A stretch of DNA of 64,000 bases from Flavobacterium gawalongense (GTDB lineage Bacteria; Bacteroidota; Bacteroidia; Flavobacteriales; Flavobacteriaceae), in NCBI RefSeq assembly GCF_007097265.1, contig NZ_VJZP01000002.1:1-64000 (forward strand). The letters are read 5' to 3'. Below are positions 35,285 through 44,932 of the stretch, in pieces. Both the position numbers and the translations under genes were made by a program. The notes under the pieces were generated by a model. The model saw nothing but the letters and a program-made list of their open reading frames with translations. It made no database searches and was not told the DNA's origin. Position 1 is the first letter of the stretch; every line of letters begins with the position of its first letter.

Positions 35285-35314
35285 CAAATGTATAAATTAT
35301 TTCAAGTCAACCAA
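35285..35314 (-). promoter_or_regulatory. pheA operon promoter
   Basis: Minus-strand TTG (35312-35314), a 19-bp spacer and TACATTTG (35285-35292): an exact match to the Bacteroidota primary promoter. The leader peptide start codon is 31 nt downstream of the -7 box. Confidence 0.8.
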
Positions 35315-35450
35315 AAAAAATATTTCATTTTATATAACAAAAAAAGAATTCTTTGTTAAAACTACTTTATATTGCAAAATACATAAAAAAACGACTGCTT
35401 TTTACCGATTTCAAAATACCTTTTCAATCAATTCCAGTACGAAAAACAAT

Positions 35451-36710
35451 TTAAGCAGCTATTTTCACCGAAAGCCATTTTTTTCCATCCGCAATTCGGG
35501 TTACCAGCATCGCCGAAACTAAGTCACCATTGGCATTCAATAAGGTCGCCATTGGATCTACCAGGGTCCCGACAATCATCGCCGCCGGCAAAGCCTGTTC
35601 CATTGGAAATCCATAAACGGTTATCGCCAAAATTTCTCCTATATAACCACCATTTGGAATTCCGCCTTCAACTACCGAAACAATTACCGTGATTCCAATA
35701 GCCGTAAGCAGTGTATAAGGATCCGTAAAATCTTTGCCAAACATGGCAAAAATAACCGCAATTTTTATAATTGACGACATACTCGAACCATCTTTATGCA
35801 AAGGCGCACCCAATGGAATAACTACATTTCTGATATGACTTGGAATATTCATGTGTTCCGCTCCTTCCAGATTGGCAGGAATTGTCGCAATACTGCTGCA
35901 GGTTCCCAATGCGGTTAATGATGGAGTGATATTATTTTTCCAAAACACATTCAATCCTTTTCTTCCTCCAGCGATAAAAGCGTACAAACTAAAAAATACG
36001 ACAAAGTAAAAAGCGCAAACTGCATAATAAAGTCCCAAAGGTTTTGCATAAGCGCCAAATAATTGCGGTCCAAAAATCCCAACCTGATACGCAAAATAAG
36101 CCCCCAAACCTATTGGAGCCGTTTTCATAATCATGTGTAGCAATTGCTTCATCACTTCATTTCCAGAATTTAGGAATCGACTGAAATCTTTCCCTTTTTC
36201 ACCCGAATGCAAGCTGGAAAATCCAATTAAAAAAGAGAATATGATGAGCGCCAACATATTCTTACGAGATAATAATTCGAAAAAATCATTAGCGGTAAGC
36301 AATTGTGTAATTTGAGAACCCGCTGAACTTGCCTGAATAGATTCTAAAGGAATTTTTGAAATGATAATGTCTTGCTGAATAGGAAATAACAATACGCCAA
36401 CAATCATCAAAATAGCCGAAATCAATACGGTACTTAAAAATACACCTATAACAATCCCAAACAATTTTCCGAGTTTCTCTGACTTTTCTAAACTGGCAAT
36501 TGAGGATGAAATGGTAAAAAATATCAACGGAATAATTGCCGTAAACAATAAATTCAGAAATATATCGCCCAAAGGTTTAATCACTTCTACTCCTTTTCCA
36601 AAAACTAAACCCAATATACTTCCTGCCAGAATTCCGCCAAGTAGTAATAAAATACTTTTGTAGTTTTTCAAGAAACTGCCCGATTGTGTATTTTTTAAAT
36701 TCATATCCAT
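35451..36710 (-). CDS. Dicarboxylate/amino acid:cation symporter (SDF/DAACS family)
   Basis: A 419-aa sodium or proton symporter for glutamate, aspartate or C4-dicarboxylates, of the GltP/DctA fold. About eight membrane helices and two hairpins. The core shows TALGTCSSIATIPANLEGAEHMNIP (serine-rich hairpin 1 region), PLGAPLHKDGSSMSSIIKIAVIFAMFG, and the second hairpin EGGIPNGGYIG followed by VDPMATLLNANGDL, which holds the substrate-binding Asp and Asn. The specificity cannot be told. It is a single gene; the in-frame ATG two codons later is equally possible. Confidence 0.9.
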   Translation of the reverse strand: MDMNLKNTQSGSFLKNYKSILLLLGGILAGSILGLVFGKGVEVIKPLGDIFLNLLFTAIIPLIFFTISSSIASLEKSEKLGKLFGIVIGVFLSTVLISAILMIVGVLLFPIQQDIIISKIPLESIQASSAGSQITQLLTANDFFELLSRKNMLALIIFSFLIGFSSLHSGEKGKDFSRFLNSGNEVMKQLLHMIMKTAPIGLGAYFAYQVGIFGPQLFGAYAKPLGLYYAVCAFYFVVFFSLYAFIAGGRKGLNVFWKNNITPSLTALGTCSSIATIPANLEGAEHMNIPSHIRNVVIPLGAPLHKDGSSMSSIIKIAVIFAMFGKDFTDPYTLLTAIGITVIVSVVEGGIPNGGYIGEILAITVYGFPMEQALPAAMIVGTLVDPMATLLNANGDLVSAMLVTRIADGKKWLSVKIAA

Positions 36711-36828
36711 ATAGTTTATGGTAAATATATAAATCTAAAAGAGAATATCATCCCGCTTTGTAAAACTTTGACAAAGGTCTTTTTACCTATTGAACTACAA
36801 AAAACAATAAATCAATGATTATTCTGTT

Positions 36829-36836
36829 TACTTTTG
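36829..36836 (+). promoter_or_regulatory. Candidate gldA -7 box
   Basis: TACTTTTG, an exact TAnnTTTG match, 16 nt upstream of the gldA ATG. No TTG at the usual -33 spacing. Confidence 0.5.
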
Positions 36837-36852
36837 CAACAAATAAAACCCC

Positions 36853-37749
36853 ATGTCAATAGAAGTAAATAATATATCCAAAAGTTATGGTGCCCAAAAA
36901 GCACTGGATAACATTTCATTTTCTGTAAATAAAGGAGAAATCGTTGGTTTTTTAGGTCCAAATGGTGCCGGAAAATCGACTTTAATGAAGATATTGACAA
37001 CGTACATCAATGCCGATGAAGGTTCAGCACTGGTAAATGGACACGATGTAAACACCCAACAAAAAGCGGTGCAACTTTCTATTGGCTATTTACCGGAACA
37101 CAATCCGTTGTATTTGGATTTGTATGTGAGAGAATATTTAGCTTTTAATGCAGATGTCTATAAAGTAGCCAAATCCCGAATCGAAGAAGTAATTCAACTG
37201 ACTGGTTTAAGCACCGAAAGTCATAAAATAATAGGGCAATTATCCAAAGGATACCGCCAACGTGTAGGATTGGCTAATGCTTTGTTACATAATCCCGATG
37301 TTTTGATTCTTGATGAACCAACAACAGGTTTAGACCCGAATCAATTAATCGAAATTCGTAATGTGATTAAAAACGTAGGAAAAGACAAAACTGTTTTCCT
37401 TTCTACGCACATTATGCAGGAAGTTGAAGCCATTTGTGACCGCGTCATCATCATCAATAATGGTAAAATCGTTGCCGATAAAAAACTGGACCACTTAATT
37501 TCCGAAGATAAGGAACAAGTTATCGAAGTGGAATTTGACTATAAAATAGAAGAACAACTAATTGCCAAAATTGAAAATCTTACTTCTTATAAAAACACCC
37601 ACGACATGATTTGGGAATTAACCTTTACAACCGATAAAGACATGCGCCCAGCCGTTTTTGATTTTGCGAATGCAAACGGTTTGAAAACCCTTCAACTCAA
37701 TCAGAAGAATAAAAATTTAGAAACTGTGTTTAGAGAGATTACTAAATAA
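36853..37749 (+). CDS. gldA: Gliding-motility ABC transporter ATPase GldA
   Basis: ATP-binding subunit of the GldA-GldF-GldG ABC transporter required for gliding in several Flavobacterium species. 298 aa. Walker A GPNGAGKS at residues 35-42, signature LSKGYRQRVGLA near 134, Walker B VLILDEPTTGLDP near 155, and H-loop STHIMQE. The N-terminus MSIEVNNISKSYGAQKAL and the ~80-residue C-terminal extension fit GldA closely. gldF and gldG are not adjacent, as in F. johnsoniae. If the strain lacks gliding, the gene could serve another transporter. Confidence 0.88.
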   Translation: MSIEVNNISKSYGAQKALDNISFSVNKGEIVGFLGPNGAGKSTLMKILTTYINADEGSALVNGHDVNTQQKAVQLSIGYLPEHNPLYLDLYVREYLAFNADVYKVAKSRIEEVIQLTGLSTESHKIIGQLSKGYRQRVGLANALLHNPDVLILDEPTTGLDPNQLIEIRNVIKNVGKDKTVFLSTHIMQEVEAICDRVIIINNGKIVADKKLDHLISEDKEQVIEVEFDYKIEEQLIAKIENLTSYKNTHDMIWELTFTTDKDMRPAVFDFANANGLKTLQLNQKNKNLETVFREITK

Positions 37750-37850
37750 GTGATCAGTGTTCAGTTCAGTTTTTAGTTTTCAGTGCAGTTTTCAGATAAA
37801 AAAGAGAACTCGTTTAAATACAAAACCCTTAACTTTTTCAACGCTCTTTT
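37750..37850. repeat. Degenerate cagt-type tract after gldA
   Basis: gtgatcagtgttcagttcagtttttagttttcagtgcagttttcag is a run of degenerate ttcagt units, like those after tyrA and near 56750. No gene. Confidence 0.45.
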
Positions 37851-37907
37851 GTCATTCCGACGAAGGAGGAATCCCACATGCTGAGATTCCTCCTTCGTCG
37901 GAATGAC
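37851..37907. repeat. 23-bp perfect inverted repeat between convergent genes
   Basis: gtcattccgacgaaggagga... pairs perfectly with its complement (37851-37873 with 37885-37907) around an 11-nt loop, ccacatgctga. It lies between convergent gldA and the decarboxylase gene, where it would act as a strong transcription stop. A diverged copy is at 39431-39478. Confidence 0.8.
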
Positions 37908-37942
37908 AAGTTGGTCGGGAAATTGACACGGACATTTAAAAT

Positions 37943-39355
37943 TTACTCAATTCCCAACTCTAAAACACTCGCTTTCATTTCTTCAATTGCAATGCGAATA
38001 TCATTTTCATTCGTGCGCCAGTTTACAAACGAAGCCCGAATTCCTTTTCGGTTTTCGTAAACCGTTGGTGTCATAAATACTTTGCCTTTATCGTTGAGAT
38101 GCGTTAAAAATAAATTTACTTTATCCTGATTGTGGTCTCCCACCAAAGTAAAACAAACATTATTCAAACGAGTTGGAGCCAACAATTCGAAGTCTTCATT
38201 TTGAGTAATGAAATCGTCAAATTGCAACGCCATCGCAACACTATTTTCTATAATATCCTGAAAACCTTGTTTGCCATACGCTAATAACGAAAACCAAACC
38301 GGTAAAGCCTTTAAACGTCGAGAGTTTTCAGGTAGAAAATTGAGATAACTAAAATTTTCCAATGGATTTCCTAAATACGGCGCATTCGAATTTTGAAAGG
38401 TTTCAATTTGCAAGTTTTTATGTTGTTCTTTTACCAAATAAAAAGCGCTTTCATAAGGCACATTTAGCCATTTATGACAATCAATAGTAATGCTGTCGGC
38501 GTTTTTCCAACCATCAACTAAATGGTTGTATTTTGGCAAACAAGCGGCAAAGCCACCAAATGCAGCGTCAATATGCCACCAGAAATTATACTTTTCTTTT
38601 AGTTTGGTAATTGCATTGAAATCATCAAAATCGGCAGTATTGACTGTTCCTGCGCTGGAAATTAAAATGAATGGCTTTCCGTTTAGGCTTTCAATATTTT
38701 TTTCTAAATCTGCAATGTCTATCGCTTCACGGTTTCCTTCGTTAGTTTTTATCTTGATAAAATTCTGGCTTCCAATCCCTAACATCGCCAAACATTTTAC
38801 CGACGATGAATGTGGCGTAGCGGTTAGAATATGGATTGGTTCTGAAATTCCATTTTTAGCAAAATCTTTTCCCAATTGATTTCCGAACCATTGTCTCGCC
38901 ACCGCCAAACAGGTAAAATTAGACATCGTAGCTCCAGTCACAAATCCTCCTAAAAATGATTTTGGTAAATCTAACAATTGCAACAACAGATTAATCGTTT
39001 CAATTTCTATTAAAGCCGAAACGCCACCTTGTGCTTTTGTGGCTTGTGCATTTGGATCGTAAATGGTAGTCAGCCAATCCCCAACAATCGATGCTGGAGT
39101 TGCTCCACCAGTTACAAAGCCCCAATATCTTGGTCCCGCTTGCGAAACCATTAAAGGTGCTAACCGTTTATTGAACTCTTCCAAAGTAGATAATGCTCCC
39201 AAACCGGAATCGTTTAGATTTCTATCTGTAGTTATCGAGTTTTTGGTTGAAGTGGGAATAGTATCAATTGAATGTAGAAAATCAATTCCTTGTCGTTTTA
39301 CTTTTTCAAGGATCTTTTCAATATCGTTTAAGTCTTGTTGGAGGATTGGGTTCAT
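37943..39355 (-). CDS. PLP-dependent group II decarboxylase
   Basis: A 470-aa amino acid decarboxylase of the glutamate/DOPA/diaminobutyrate type. The PLP lysine is in SITIDCHKWLNVPYESAFYLV near residue 297. GLGALSTLEEFNKRLAPLMVSQAGPRYWGFVTGG, FVTGATMSNFTCLAVAR and WWHIDAAFGGFAA are the other hallmarks. The substrate is unknown: tyrosine, aspartate, diaminobutyrate and others are all possible. It is downstream of metF on the same strand but separated by 307 bp. Confidence 0.88.
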   Translation of the reverse strand: MNPILQQDLNDIEKILEKVKRQGIDFLHSIDTIPTSTKNSITTDRNLNDSGLGALSTLEEFNKRLAPLMVSQAGPRYWGFVTGGATPASIVGDWLTTIYDPNAQATKAQGGVSALIEIETINLLLQLLDLPKSFLGGFVTGATMSNFTCLAVARQWFGNQLGKDFAKNGISEPIHILTATPHSSSVKCLAMLGIGSQNFIKIKTNEGNREAIDIADLEKNIESLNGKPFILISSAGTVNTADFDDFNAITKLKEKYNFWWHIDAAFGGFAACLPKYNHLVDGWKNADSITIDCHKWLNVPYESAFYLVKEQHKNLQIETFQNSNAPYLGNPLENFSYLNFLPENSRRLKALPVWFSLLAYGKQGFQDIIENSVAMALQFDDFITQNEDFELLAPTRLNNVCFTLVGDHNQDKVNLFLTHLNDKGKVFMTPTVYENRKGIRASFVNWRTNENDIRIAIEEMKASVLELGIE

Positions 39356-39430
39356 TTTGGTTAGTTATTAAAACGATTAACAATTTTTATCCTTCTTATT
39401 GATTCTTGAGTTAGAACATAGCCCTTATAT

Positions 39431-39478
39431 ACGACGAAGGAGAAACCTCTATCGTGTTGAGATTCCTCCTTCGTCGGA
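39431..39478. repeat. Diverged copy of the ttcctccttcgtcgg palindrome
   Basis: acgacgaaggagaaacc..gattcctccttcgtcgg: the same palindrome as at 37851-37907 with mismatches in the left arm. It lies upstream of the decarboxylase gene. Confidence 0.6.
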
Positions 39479-39539
39479 ATTGACAAATTAGTGGTAACTT
39501 AAACTATAAATAGTGTAATAACCACTAAATCCCTAGCCC

Positions 39540-39662
39540 AGATTACTTCACTTTACTTTTATTTTCATTGGAGTTCAGTGAACTTCGTTTGCAGTGAAAA
39601 TCCTTTTCTTGTATCGTTGTTTGAGACAAGAAAAGATTGTAACGAATAGCTGGAAATAGCTC
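39540..39662 (+). repeat. Variable-stem dispersed element, copy D
   Basis: agcccagattacttcact..ggagttcagtgaacttcg, then cagtgaaaatcc, a stem (ttttcttgt.tc / gagacaagaaaa), and ttgtaacgaatagctgg. It directly follows the metF stop codon and is matched in inverse orientation by copy F at 6046-6225. Confidence 0.65.
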
Positions 39663-40619
39663 CTAGAAAACCTTACTCGCTATTTGCCTAATATTTTCTG
39701 ATTTTCCCATAGAATAATAGTGCAACACAGGAACACCGGCAGCTTTCAATTCTAAAGATTGTTGAATCGCCCATTCGATTCCCACTTGTCTGATGTCAGC
39801 ATTGTTTTTGCATTGATCAACTGCGTGAATCAAATCTTCAGGCAAATCGATTCTGAAAATTTGTGGTAATACTTGTAAGTGCCTTTGCACTGCAATAGGT
39901 TTAATCCCCGGAATAATGGGCACTGTAATTCCCATTTCTCTGGCTTTGGCAACAAACTCGAAATATTTTGCATTATCAAAAAACATTTGGGTAACTACAT
40001 AATCAGCACCTGCATCTACCTTTTCTTTCAGTCTTTTTAAATCTGAGATTAATGAAGGAGATTCCAAATGTTTTTCCGGATAACCTGCAACTCCAATGCA
40101 AAAATTGGCTTTGTTATCAATATCCATCACATCATGCAAGTACTTTCCGCAATTCAATTGGTTAATTTGTTTGACCAAATCAACAGCAAAATCATTCCCT
40201 CCTTCTTTCGGCACAAAAGACTGCTCGTGTTTCATCGCATCACCACGCAATGCCATCACATTATCAATTCCTAAATAATGACAATCCACTAACATATACT
40301 CGGTTTCTTCCTTGGTAAAACCACCGCAAAGCAAGTGTGGCACGGTGTCAACATTGTATTTATGCTTAATGGAAGCACAAATCCCTAGTGTTCCAGGACG
40401 CATTCTGGTTAGTTTTTTGTCTAATAAACCATTGCCTTTATCGATATAAATATACTCCTCGCGAGAAGTGGTTACATCTATAAATGGCGGTTTAAACTCC
40501 ATCAATGGATCAATATTATCGTATAATTCCTGAATGCTTTTGCCTTTTTGAGGCGGAATAATTTCAAAAGAAAATAATGTTTCTCCTTTTGCGTCTTCTA
40601 TATGTTGTGTTACTTTCAT
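39663..40619 (-). CDS. metF: 5,10-methylenetetrahydrofolate reductase
   Basis: Reduces methylene-THF to methyl-THF, the methyl donor for methionine synthase. 318 aa. Key segments: FSFEIIPPQKGKSIQEL (catalytic Glu), FIDVTTSREEYIY, NVMALRGDAMKHE, and DYVVTQMFFDNAKYFEFVAKAREMGITVPIIPGIKPI. It follows metH's second part by 110 bp, with two repeat copies between, so the genes form a methyl-cycle operon behind a SAM riboswitch. Confidence 0.96.
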   Translation of the reverse strand: MKVTQHIEDAKGETLFSFEIIPPQKGKSIQELYDNIDPLMEFKPPFIDVTTSREEYIYIDKGNGLLDKKLTRMRPGTLGICASIKHKYNVDTVPHLLCGGFTKEETEYMLVDCHYLGIDNVMALRGDAMKHEQSFVPKEGGNDFAVDLVKQINQLNCGKYLHDVMDIDNKANFCIGVAGYPEKHLESPSLISDLKRLKEKVDAGADYVVTQMFFDNAKYFEFVAKAREMGITVPIIPGIKPIAVQRHLQVLPQIFRIDLPEDLIHAVDQCKNNADIRQVGIEWAIQQSLELKAAGVPVLHYYSMGKSENIRQIASKVF

Positions 40620-40621
40620 GA

Positions 40622-40652
40622 TCCTCCCCCGACCCCTCCAAAGGAGGGGAGA
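40622..40652 (+). repeat. GC-rich junction palindrome, copy 6
   Basis: cctcccccgacccctccaaaggaggggag directly upstream of the metF ATG. It forms an inverted pair with copy 7 across the metH-metF gap. Confidence 0.85.
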
Positions 40653-40695
40653 ACTCGGGTAATTTTAATTGAACAATATTTTTTATACTCTTTTC

Positions 40696-40728
40696 GGCTC
40701 CTCCCCTTCGGGGAGGCTGGGTGGGGAT
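40696..40728 (-). repeat. GC-rich junction palindrome, copy 7
   Basis: ggctcctccccttcggggaggctgggtgggga, reverse orientation, directly after the stop codon of the large metH part. Confidence 0.85.
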
Positions 40729-40729
40729 T

Positions 40730-43408
40730 TTAGTCTGCTATATTTGGATTCAACCATTTCATCGCCACTTCGGTTGGAATATTTCTTCGTTTGGCATAAT
40801 CAATTACTTGATCTTCTTTTATTTTTCCGAGTCCAAAATACTTGCTTTCCGGATTTCCAAAATAATATCCTGATACCGAAGAAGCCGGCCACATCGCCAT
40901 GCTTTCCGTCAAAGTCACTCCTATTTCTTCTGCTACATTAAGCAATTTCCAAATCGTTGGTTTTTCTAAATGGTCAGGACAAGCCGGATAACCTGGTGCC
41001 GGGCGGATTCCTTTGTAATCTTCGGCAATCATTGCCTCAGTACTCAAAGCTTCATCTGACGAGTACCCCCAAATTTCTTTACGGATTTTTTCGTGCAAAT
41101 ATTCGGCAAAAGCTTCCGCAAAACGATCCGCCAATGCTTTCACCATTATCGAATTGTAATCGTCTAAATCTCTTTCGAATTCTGCCGCCCATTCATCAAC
41201 ACCAAAACCGGTAGTTACACAAAACGCTCCCATATAATCCGTTTTACCGCTGTCTTTCGGAGCAATAAAGTCCGCTAAAGCGATATTTGGAGCGCCTTTT
41301 GTTTTTTGTGATTGCTGACGTAAAGTCAAGAATTTATCTAATACTTTTCCGCTTTCATCACGCAATTCAATATCATCATCGTTCACTTGATTTGCTGGAA
41401 AAATTCCGTAGATTCCTTTGGCTGTCAGTTTCTTTTCTCTCAAAATGACTTCCAACATTTCCTGAGCATCTTTAAAAACCGATTGCGCTTGTTCTCCCAC
41501 AACTTCATCGGTTAAAATAGCCGGATATTTCCCGAACAATTCCCATGTTCTAAAAAATGGTGTCCAGTCAATATAAGGAACCAAAACATCCAAATCTACC
41601 TCTATTGTTTTTACTCCAATAAAATTAGGCTTCATTGGGTTGTAATTTTCCCAATCTAATTTCAGTTTATTGACACGAGCTTGCTCAATAGTCAAGAAAT
41701 TTTTGTCTCGCGAACGGTTCAAAAACGTCTCTCTAAAAGCATCATATTCTGCTCTAATATCACTTGCATATATTTTTTTATCACTGTTTAATAAATTTCC
41801 AGCAACCGTTACGGCTCTTGAAGCATCATTGACGTGAATCACTGTTTCTCTGTATTGTGGCGCAATTTTCACGGCAGTATGCGCTCGTGAAGTGGTTGCT
41901 CCACCAATCATCACTGGAATTTTTATGTTTCTTTTGTCTAATTCTTTAGCCAAATAAACCATTTCATCAAGTGACGGTGTTATTAATCCGCTTAATCCAA
42001 TAATATCAACGTTGTGTTCTATGGCTGCAGCGATGATTTTCTCCGGAGCGACCATCACACCTAAATCTATGATTTCGTAATTATTACAAGCCAAAACAAC
42101 CGAAACAATATTTTTTCCAATATCGTGTACGTCCCCTTTTACAGTTGCCATTAATATACGGCCTGCAAAACTCGAAACACCATCTTTTTCAGCTTCGATA
42201 AATGGCAATAAATAAGCTACCGCTTTCTTCATTACACGAGCTGATTTTACCACTTGCGGCAAAAACATTTTCCCACTTCCAAATAAATCCCCTACGACAT
42301 TCATTCCTGCCATTAAGTTGATTTCGATTACTTCGATAGGTTTTATTGCTGCCTGTCGGGCTTCTTCTACATCAATTTCTATAAATTCATCGACTCCTTT
42401 TACTAACGAATGCGTTAATCGTTCCTGAATAGTTCCCGAACGCCATTCTTGAACCGCTTTTTCATTATTCTTTACATCTCCTTTTACATTTTCGGCAAAG
42501 TCCAACAGTCTTTCGGTTGCATCATCGCGACGGTTTAGAATAACATCTTCAACGTATTCTAAAAGATCTTTTGGAATTTCGTCGTAAATAGAAAGCATCT
42601 CTGGATTCACGATTCCCATTGTCATACCATGTTGAATCGCATGATATAAAAATACCGAGTGCATCGCTTCCCGAACCGTATCATTTCCTCTAAATGAGAA
42701 TGATACATTACTTACTCCACCACTAATATGTGCATGAGGCAGATTTTCTCTAACCCATTTGGTTCCTCTAAAGAAATCCAATGCGTTCAAGCGGTGTTCT
42801 TCCATTCCTGTTGCAACTGGAAATATATTCAAATCGAAAATAATATCCTGCGGAGGAAAACCAACTTTATTTACCAAAATATCATACGAACGTTGGCAAA
42901 TTTCTACTCTACGCTCGTAATTGTCAGCTTGTCCAGTTTCATCAAAAGCCATAATAATAGCTGCAGCTCCGTAGCGCTTGATGAGTTTGGCGTGATGAAT
43001 GAATTGTTCTTCCCCTTCTTTTAAAGAAATCGAGTTTACGACACTCTTTCCTTGTACTACTTTTAGACCTGCTTCGATAATATCCCATTTCGAGCTATCA
43101 ATCATGATTGGAACTCTAGAAATATCAGGTTCCGCAGCGATTAAATTCAGGAATTTTGTCATAGCATATTCCCCATCTAGCATTCCTTCATCCATATTAA
43201 TATCGATGATTTGCGCGCCACCTTCAACTTGTTCTTTAGCAATACTGAGTGCTTCTTCGTATTTTTCTTCCTTAATTAATCGAAGGAATTTTCTAGAACC
43301 TGTAACATTGGTTCGTTCACCAATATTCACAAAAACGCTTTCCGGCGTAATGATTAAAGGCTCTAATCCCGATAATACAAGGTTTCTTCTCTTTTCTACG
43401 TGTGCCAT
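40730..43408 (-). CDS. metH: Methionine synthase, large part (folate, cobalamin and activation domains)
   Basis: An 892-aa protein with the last three modules of cobalamin-dependent methionine synthase. A pterin-binding domain (about 20-280, [31 protein letters not shown]), a cobalamin cap and binding domain ([29 protein letters not shown], DxHxxG His near residue 425), and the SAM-dependent activation domain ([25 protein letters not shown]). The homocysteine-binding module is the separate gene upstream. The two proteins add up to about 1225 residues, the size of E. coli MetH. Confidence 0.96.
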   Translation of the reverse strand: MAHVEKRRNLVLSGLEPLIITPESVFVNIGERTNVTGSRKFLRLIKEEKYEEALSIAKEQVEGGAQIIDINMDEGMLDGEYAMTKFLNLIAAEPDISRVPIMIDSSKWDIIEAGLKVVQGKSVVNSISLKEGEEQFIHHAKLIKRYGAAAIIMAFDETGQADNYERRVEICQRSYDILVNKVGFPPQDIIFDLNIFPVATGMEEHRLNALDFFRGTKWVRENLPHAHISGGVSNVSFSFRGNDTVREAMHSVFLYHAIQHGMTMGIVNPEMLSIYDEIPKDLLEYVEDVILNRRDDATERLLDFAENVKGDVKNNEKAVQEWRSGTIQERLTHSLVKGVDEFIEIDVEEARQAAIKPIEVIEINLMAGMNVVGDLFGSGKMFLPQVVKSARVMKKAVAYLLPFIEAEKDGVSSFAGRILMATVKGDVHDIGKNIVSVVLACNNYEIIDLGVMVAPEKIIAAAIEHNVDIIGLSGLITPSLDEMVYLAKELDKRNIKIPVMIGGATTSRAHTAVKIAPQYRETVIHVNDASRAVTVAGNLLNSDKKIYASDIRAEYDAFRETFLNRSRDKNFLTIEQARVNKLKLDWENYNPMKPNFIGVKTIEVDLDVLVPYIDWTPFFRTWELFGKYPAILTDEVVGEQAQSVFKDAQEMLEVILREKKLTAKGIYGIFPANQVNDDDIELRDESGKVLDKFLTLRQQSQKTKGAPNIALADFIAPKDSGKTDYMGAFCVTTGFGVDEWAAEFERDLDDYNSIMVKALADRFAEAFAEYLHEKIRKEIWGYSSDEALSTEAMIAEDYKGIRPAPGYPACPDHLEKPTIWKLLNVAEEIGVTLTESMAMWPASSVSGYYFGNPESKYFGLGKIKEDQVIDYAKRRNIPTEVAMKWLNPNIAD

Positions 43409-43509
43409 TTTTGTTTATTTTTACCGCTAATTCACTAATTTTTTCAAATCAAATGTTCAATTTGTGAATTGTTGGTTATAATTTAGACGCGATAAATCGC
43501 ATCTCTACG

Positions 43510-44511
43510 TTACATCGTCGCTGTTGATACCCTAGGTTTATACTCCTTTGCGATATCAGCAATCAACTTGATATGTTCTGGCGTTGTTCCGCAACAACCG
43601 CCTATGATATTTACTAAATTATCGTCCAAATATTCTTTGATGAATGCTTGCATCTGTTCTGGCGTTTCATCGTACTCTCCAAAGGCATTTGGTAATCCTG
43701 CGTTAGGATGTGCCGAAACATTGAACGAAGTATTATGAGCTAACGTTTGTAGATACGGTTTAAGCAAATCGGCTCCCAAAGCACAATTGAAACCAACACT
43801 CAACAATGGAATGTGCGAAACAGAAACTAAAAAAGCTTCCACCGTTTGTCCTGAAAGTGTTCTTCCTGATGCATCCGTAATTGTTCCGGAAACCATGATA
43901 GGAATGTCGATATTGCGTTCGTCTTTGACTTCTTCAATAGCGAAAAGTGCCGCTTTGGCATTTAAAGTATCGAAAATGGTTTCCACCAATAATAAATCAC
44001 TTCCTCCGTCAATCAAGGCTTCGACTTGTTGTTTGTAAGCAATGCGCAAATCATCAAAAGTTACCGCTCGGTAACCCGGATCATTTACATCTGGTGACAT
44101 ACTTGCCGTTCTGTTTGTTGGTCCTATTGAACCGGCTACAAAACGAGGTTTATCCGGATTTTTTGCTGTAAACTCATCGGCTACTTCACGGGCGATTCTT
44201 GCCGATTCATAGTTGAGTTCGTAAACCAAATCTTCGAGATGATAATCCGCCATTCCGATGGTTGTACTTGAAAACGTATTGGTTTCAACGATATCAGCTC
44301 CCGCTTCAAAATAAGCTGCGTGAACAGCCCGAATAGCTTGCGGCTGCGTGATTGACAATAAATCGTTGTTCCCTTTTAAAGAATGTGGAAAATCTTTGAA
44401 TCGTTCTCCGCGAAAATCTTCTTCTGAAAAATTGTAGCGTTGCAACATGGTTCCCATAGCTCCATCGAGTACGAGTATGTTTTTTTTAATAGCTTCTTGA
44501 ATACTTGACAT
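43510..44511 (-). CDS. metH: Methionine synthase, homocysteine-binding part
   Basis: A 333-aa homocysteine S-methyltransferase domain. [14 protein letters not shown] near the start matches MetH. The zinc cysteines are in [12 protein letters not shown] and the C-terminal [11 protein letters not shown]. It lacks all other MetH modules, which are encoded by the next gene 101 bp downstream. The gene sits behind a SAM-I riboswitch. The two proteins must form a complex or act in turn. Confidence 0.95.
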   Translation of the reverse strand: MSSIQEAIKKNILVLDGAMGTMLQRYNFSEEDFRGERFKDFPHSLKGNNDLLSITQPQAIRAVHAAYFEAGADIVETNTFSSTTIGMADYHLEDLVYELNYESARIAREVADEFTAKNPDKPRFVAGSIGPTNRTASMSPDVNDPGYRAVTFDDLRIAYKQQVEALIDGGSDLLLVETIFDTLNAKAALFAIEEVKDERNIDIPIMVSGTITDASGRTLSGQTVEAFLVSVSHIPLLSVGFNCALGADLLKPYLQTLAHNTSFNVSAHPNAGLPNAFGEYDETPEQMQAFIKEYLDDNLVNIIGGCCGTTPEHIKLIADIAKEYKPRVSTATM

Positions 44512-44567
44512 TTTATTTTTTATTGTTGTGTTTTGATGGTTAAAAAAAACACGAATTTTTACTCTTT

Positions 44568-44640
44568 AGCCCCATTACAGTGAAAATCTTTTTACTTTTT
44601 ACTGCCAAAAAATGAAACAATTGTAACGGAAAGCAGGATA
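44568..44640 (+). repeat. Variable-stem dispersed element, copy E
   Basis: tagccccattacagtgaaaatcttttt, a stem of the same type, and caattgtaacggaaagcagg. Unlike the other copies it lies in a 5' leader, between the SAM-I riboswitch and metH, so it may supply the riboswitch's expression platform. Confidence 0.45.
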
Positions 44641-44734
44641 AATGACGTCAAAAATTGCGCCAATCATTCGTTCTAAAAAAATATCGATATGTTGTCAAGA
44701 AAAGGTTTGAGAAATACTATGGAAGTATTCTTGT

Positions 44735-44849
44735 GTTATCTATCTTAAATACTTAAAAAGTTCAGTATAAAGTAGAATGTAGCACCTTCTTTAAAGATAA
44801 AGGGTTGCTAAGGTTTCATCGGGTCTTTCCCTCCGCCTTTCGTGATAAC
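44735..44849 (-). promoter_or_regulatory. SAM-I riboswitch upstream of metH
   Basis: On the minus strand the S-box core can be read: GTTATC (P1 5', 44844-44849), AGGCGGAGGGA, GACCCGATGAAACCTTAGCAACC, AAGGTGCTACATTC and GATAAC (P1 3', 44735-44740). All canonical elements of the SAM-I aptamer are present. It should lower metH-metF expression when SAM is plentiful. I do not see a simple terminator with a U run next to it; the 200-nt platform includes repeat copy E. Confidence 0.95.
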
Positions 44850-44885
44850 TTTCAATAAATATAGGAACACTGCAAAGTAAAGACA

Positions 44886-44915
44886 TAGCGTTAATAATTG
44901 CAAGTATTAACGCTA
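44886..44915 (-). promoter_or_regulatory. Promoter and hairpin region before the metH leader
   Basis: An 11-bp inverted repeat (tagcgttaata and complement) lies just past the stop codon of the reductase gene. On the minus strand a TTG lies within its loop, 20 bp upstream of TTACTTTG, an imperfect -7 box that leads into the riboswitch. Either a weak terminator for the upstream gene or part of the metH promoter. Confidence 0.4.
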
Positions 44916-44932
44916 TATTTTTTTTATTAGTT

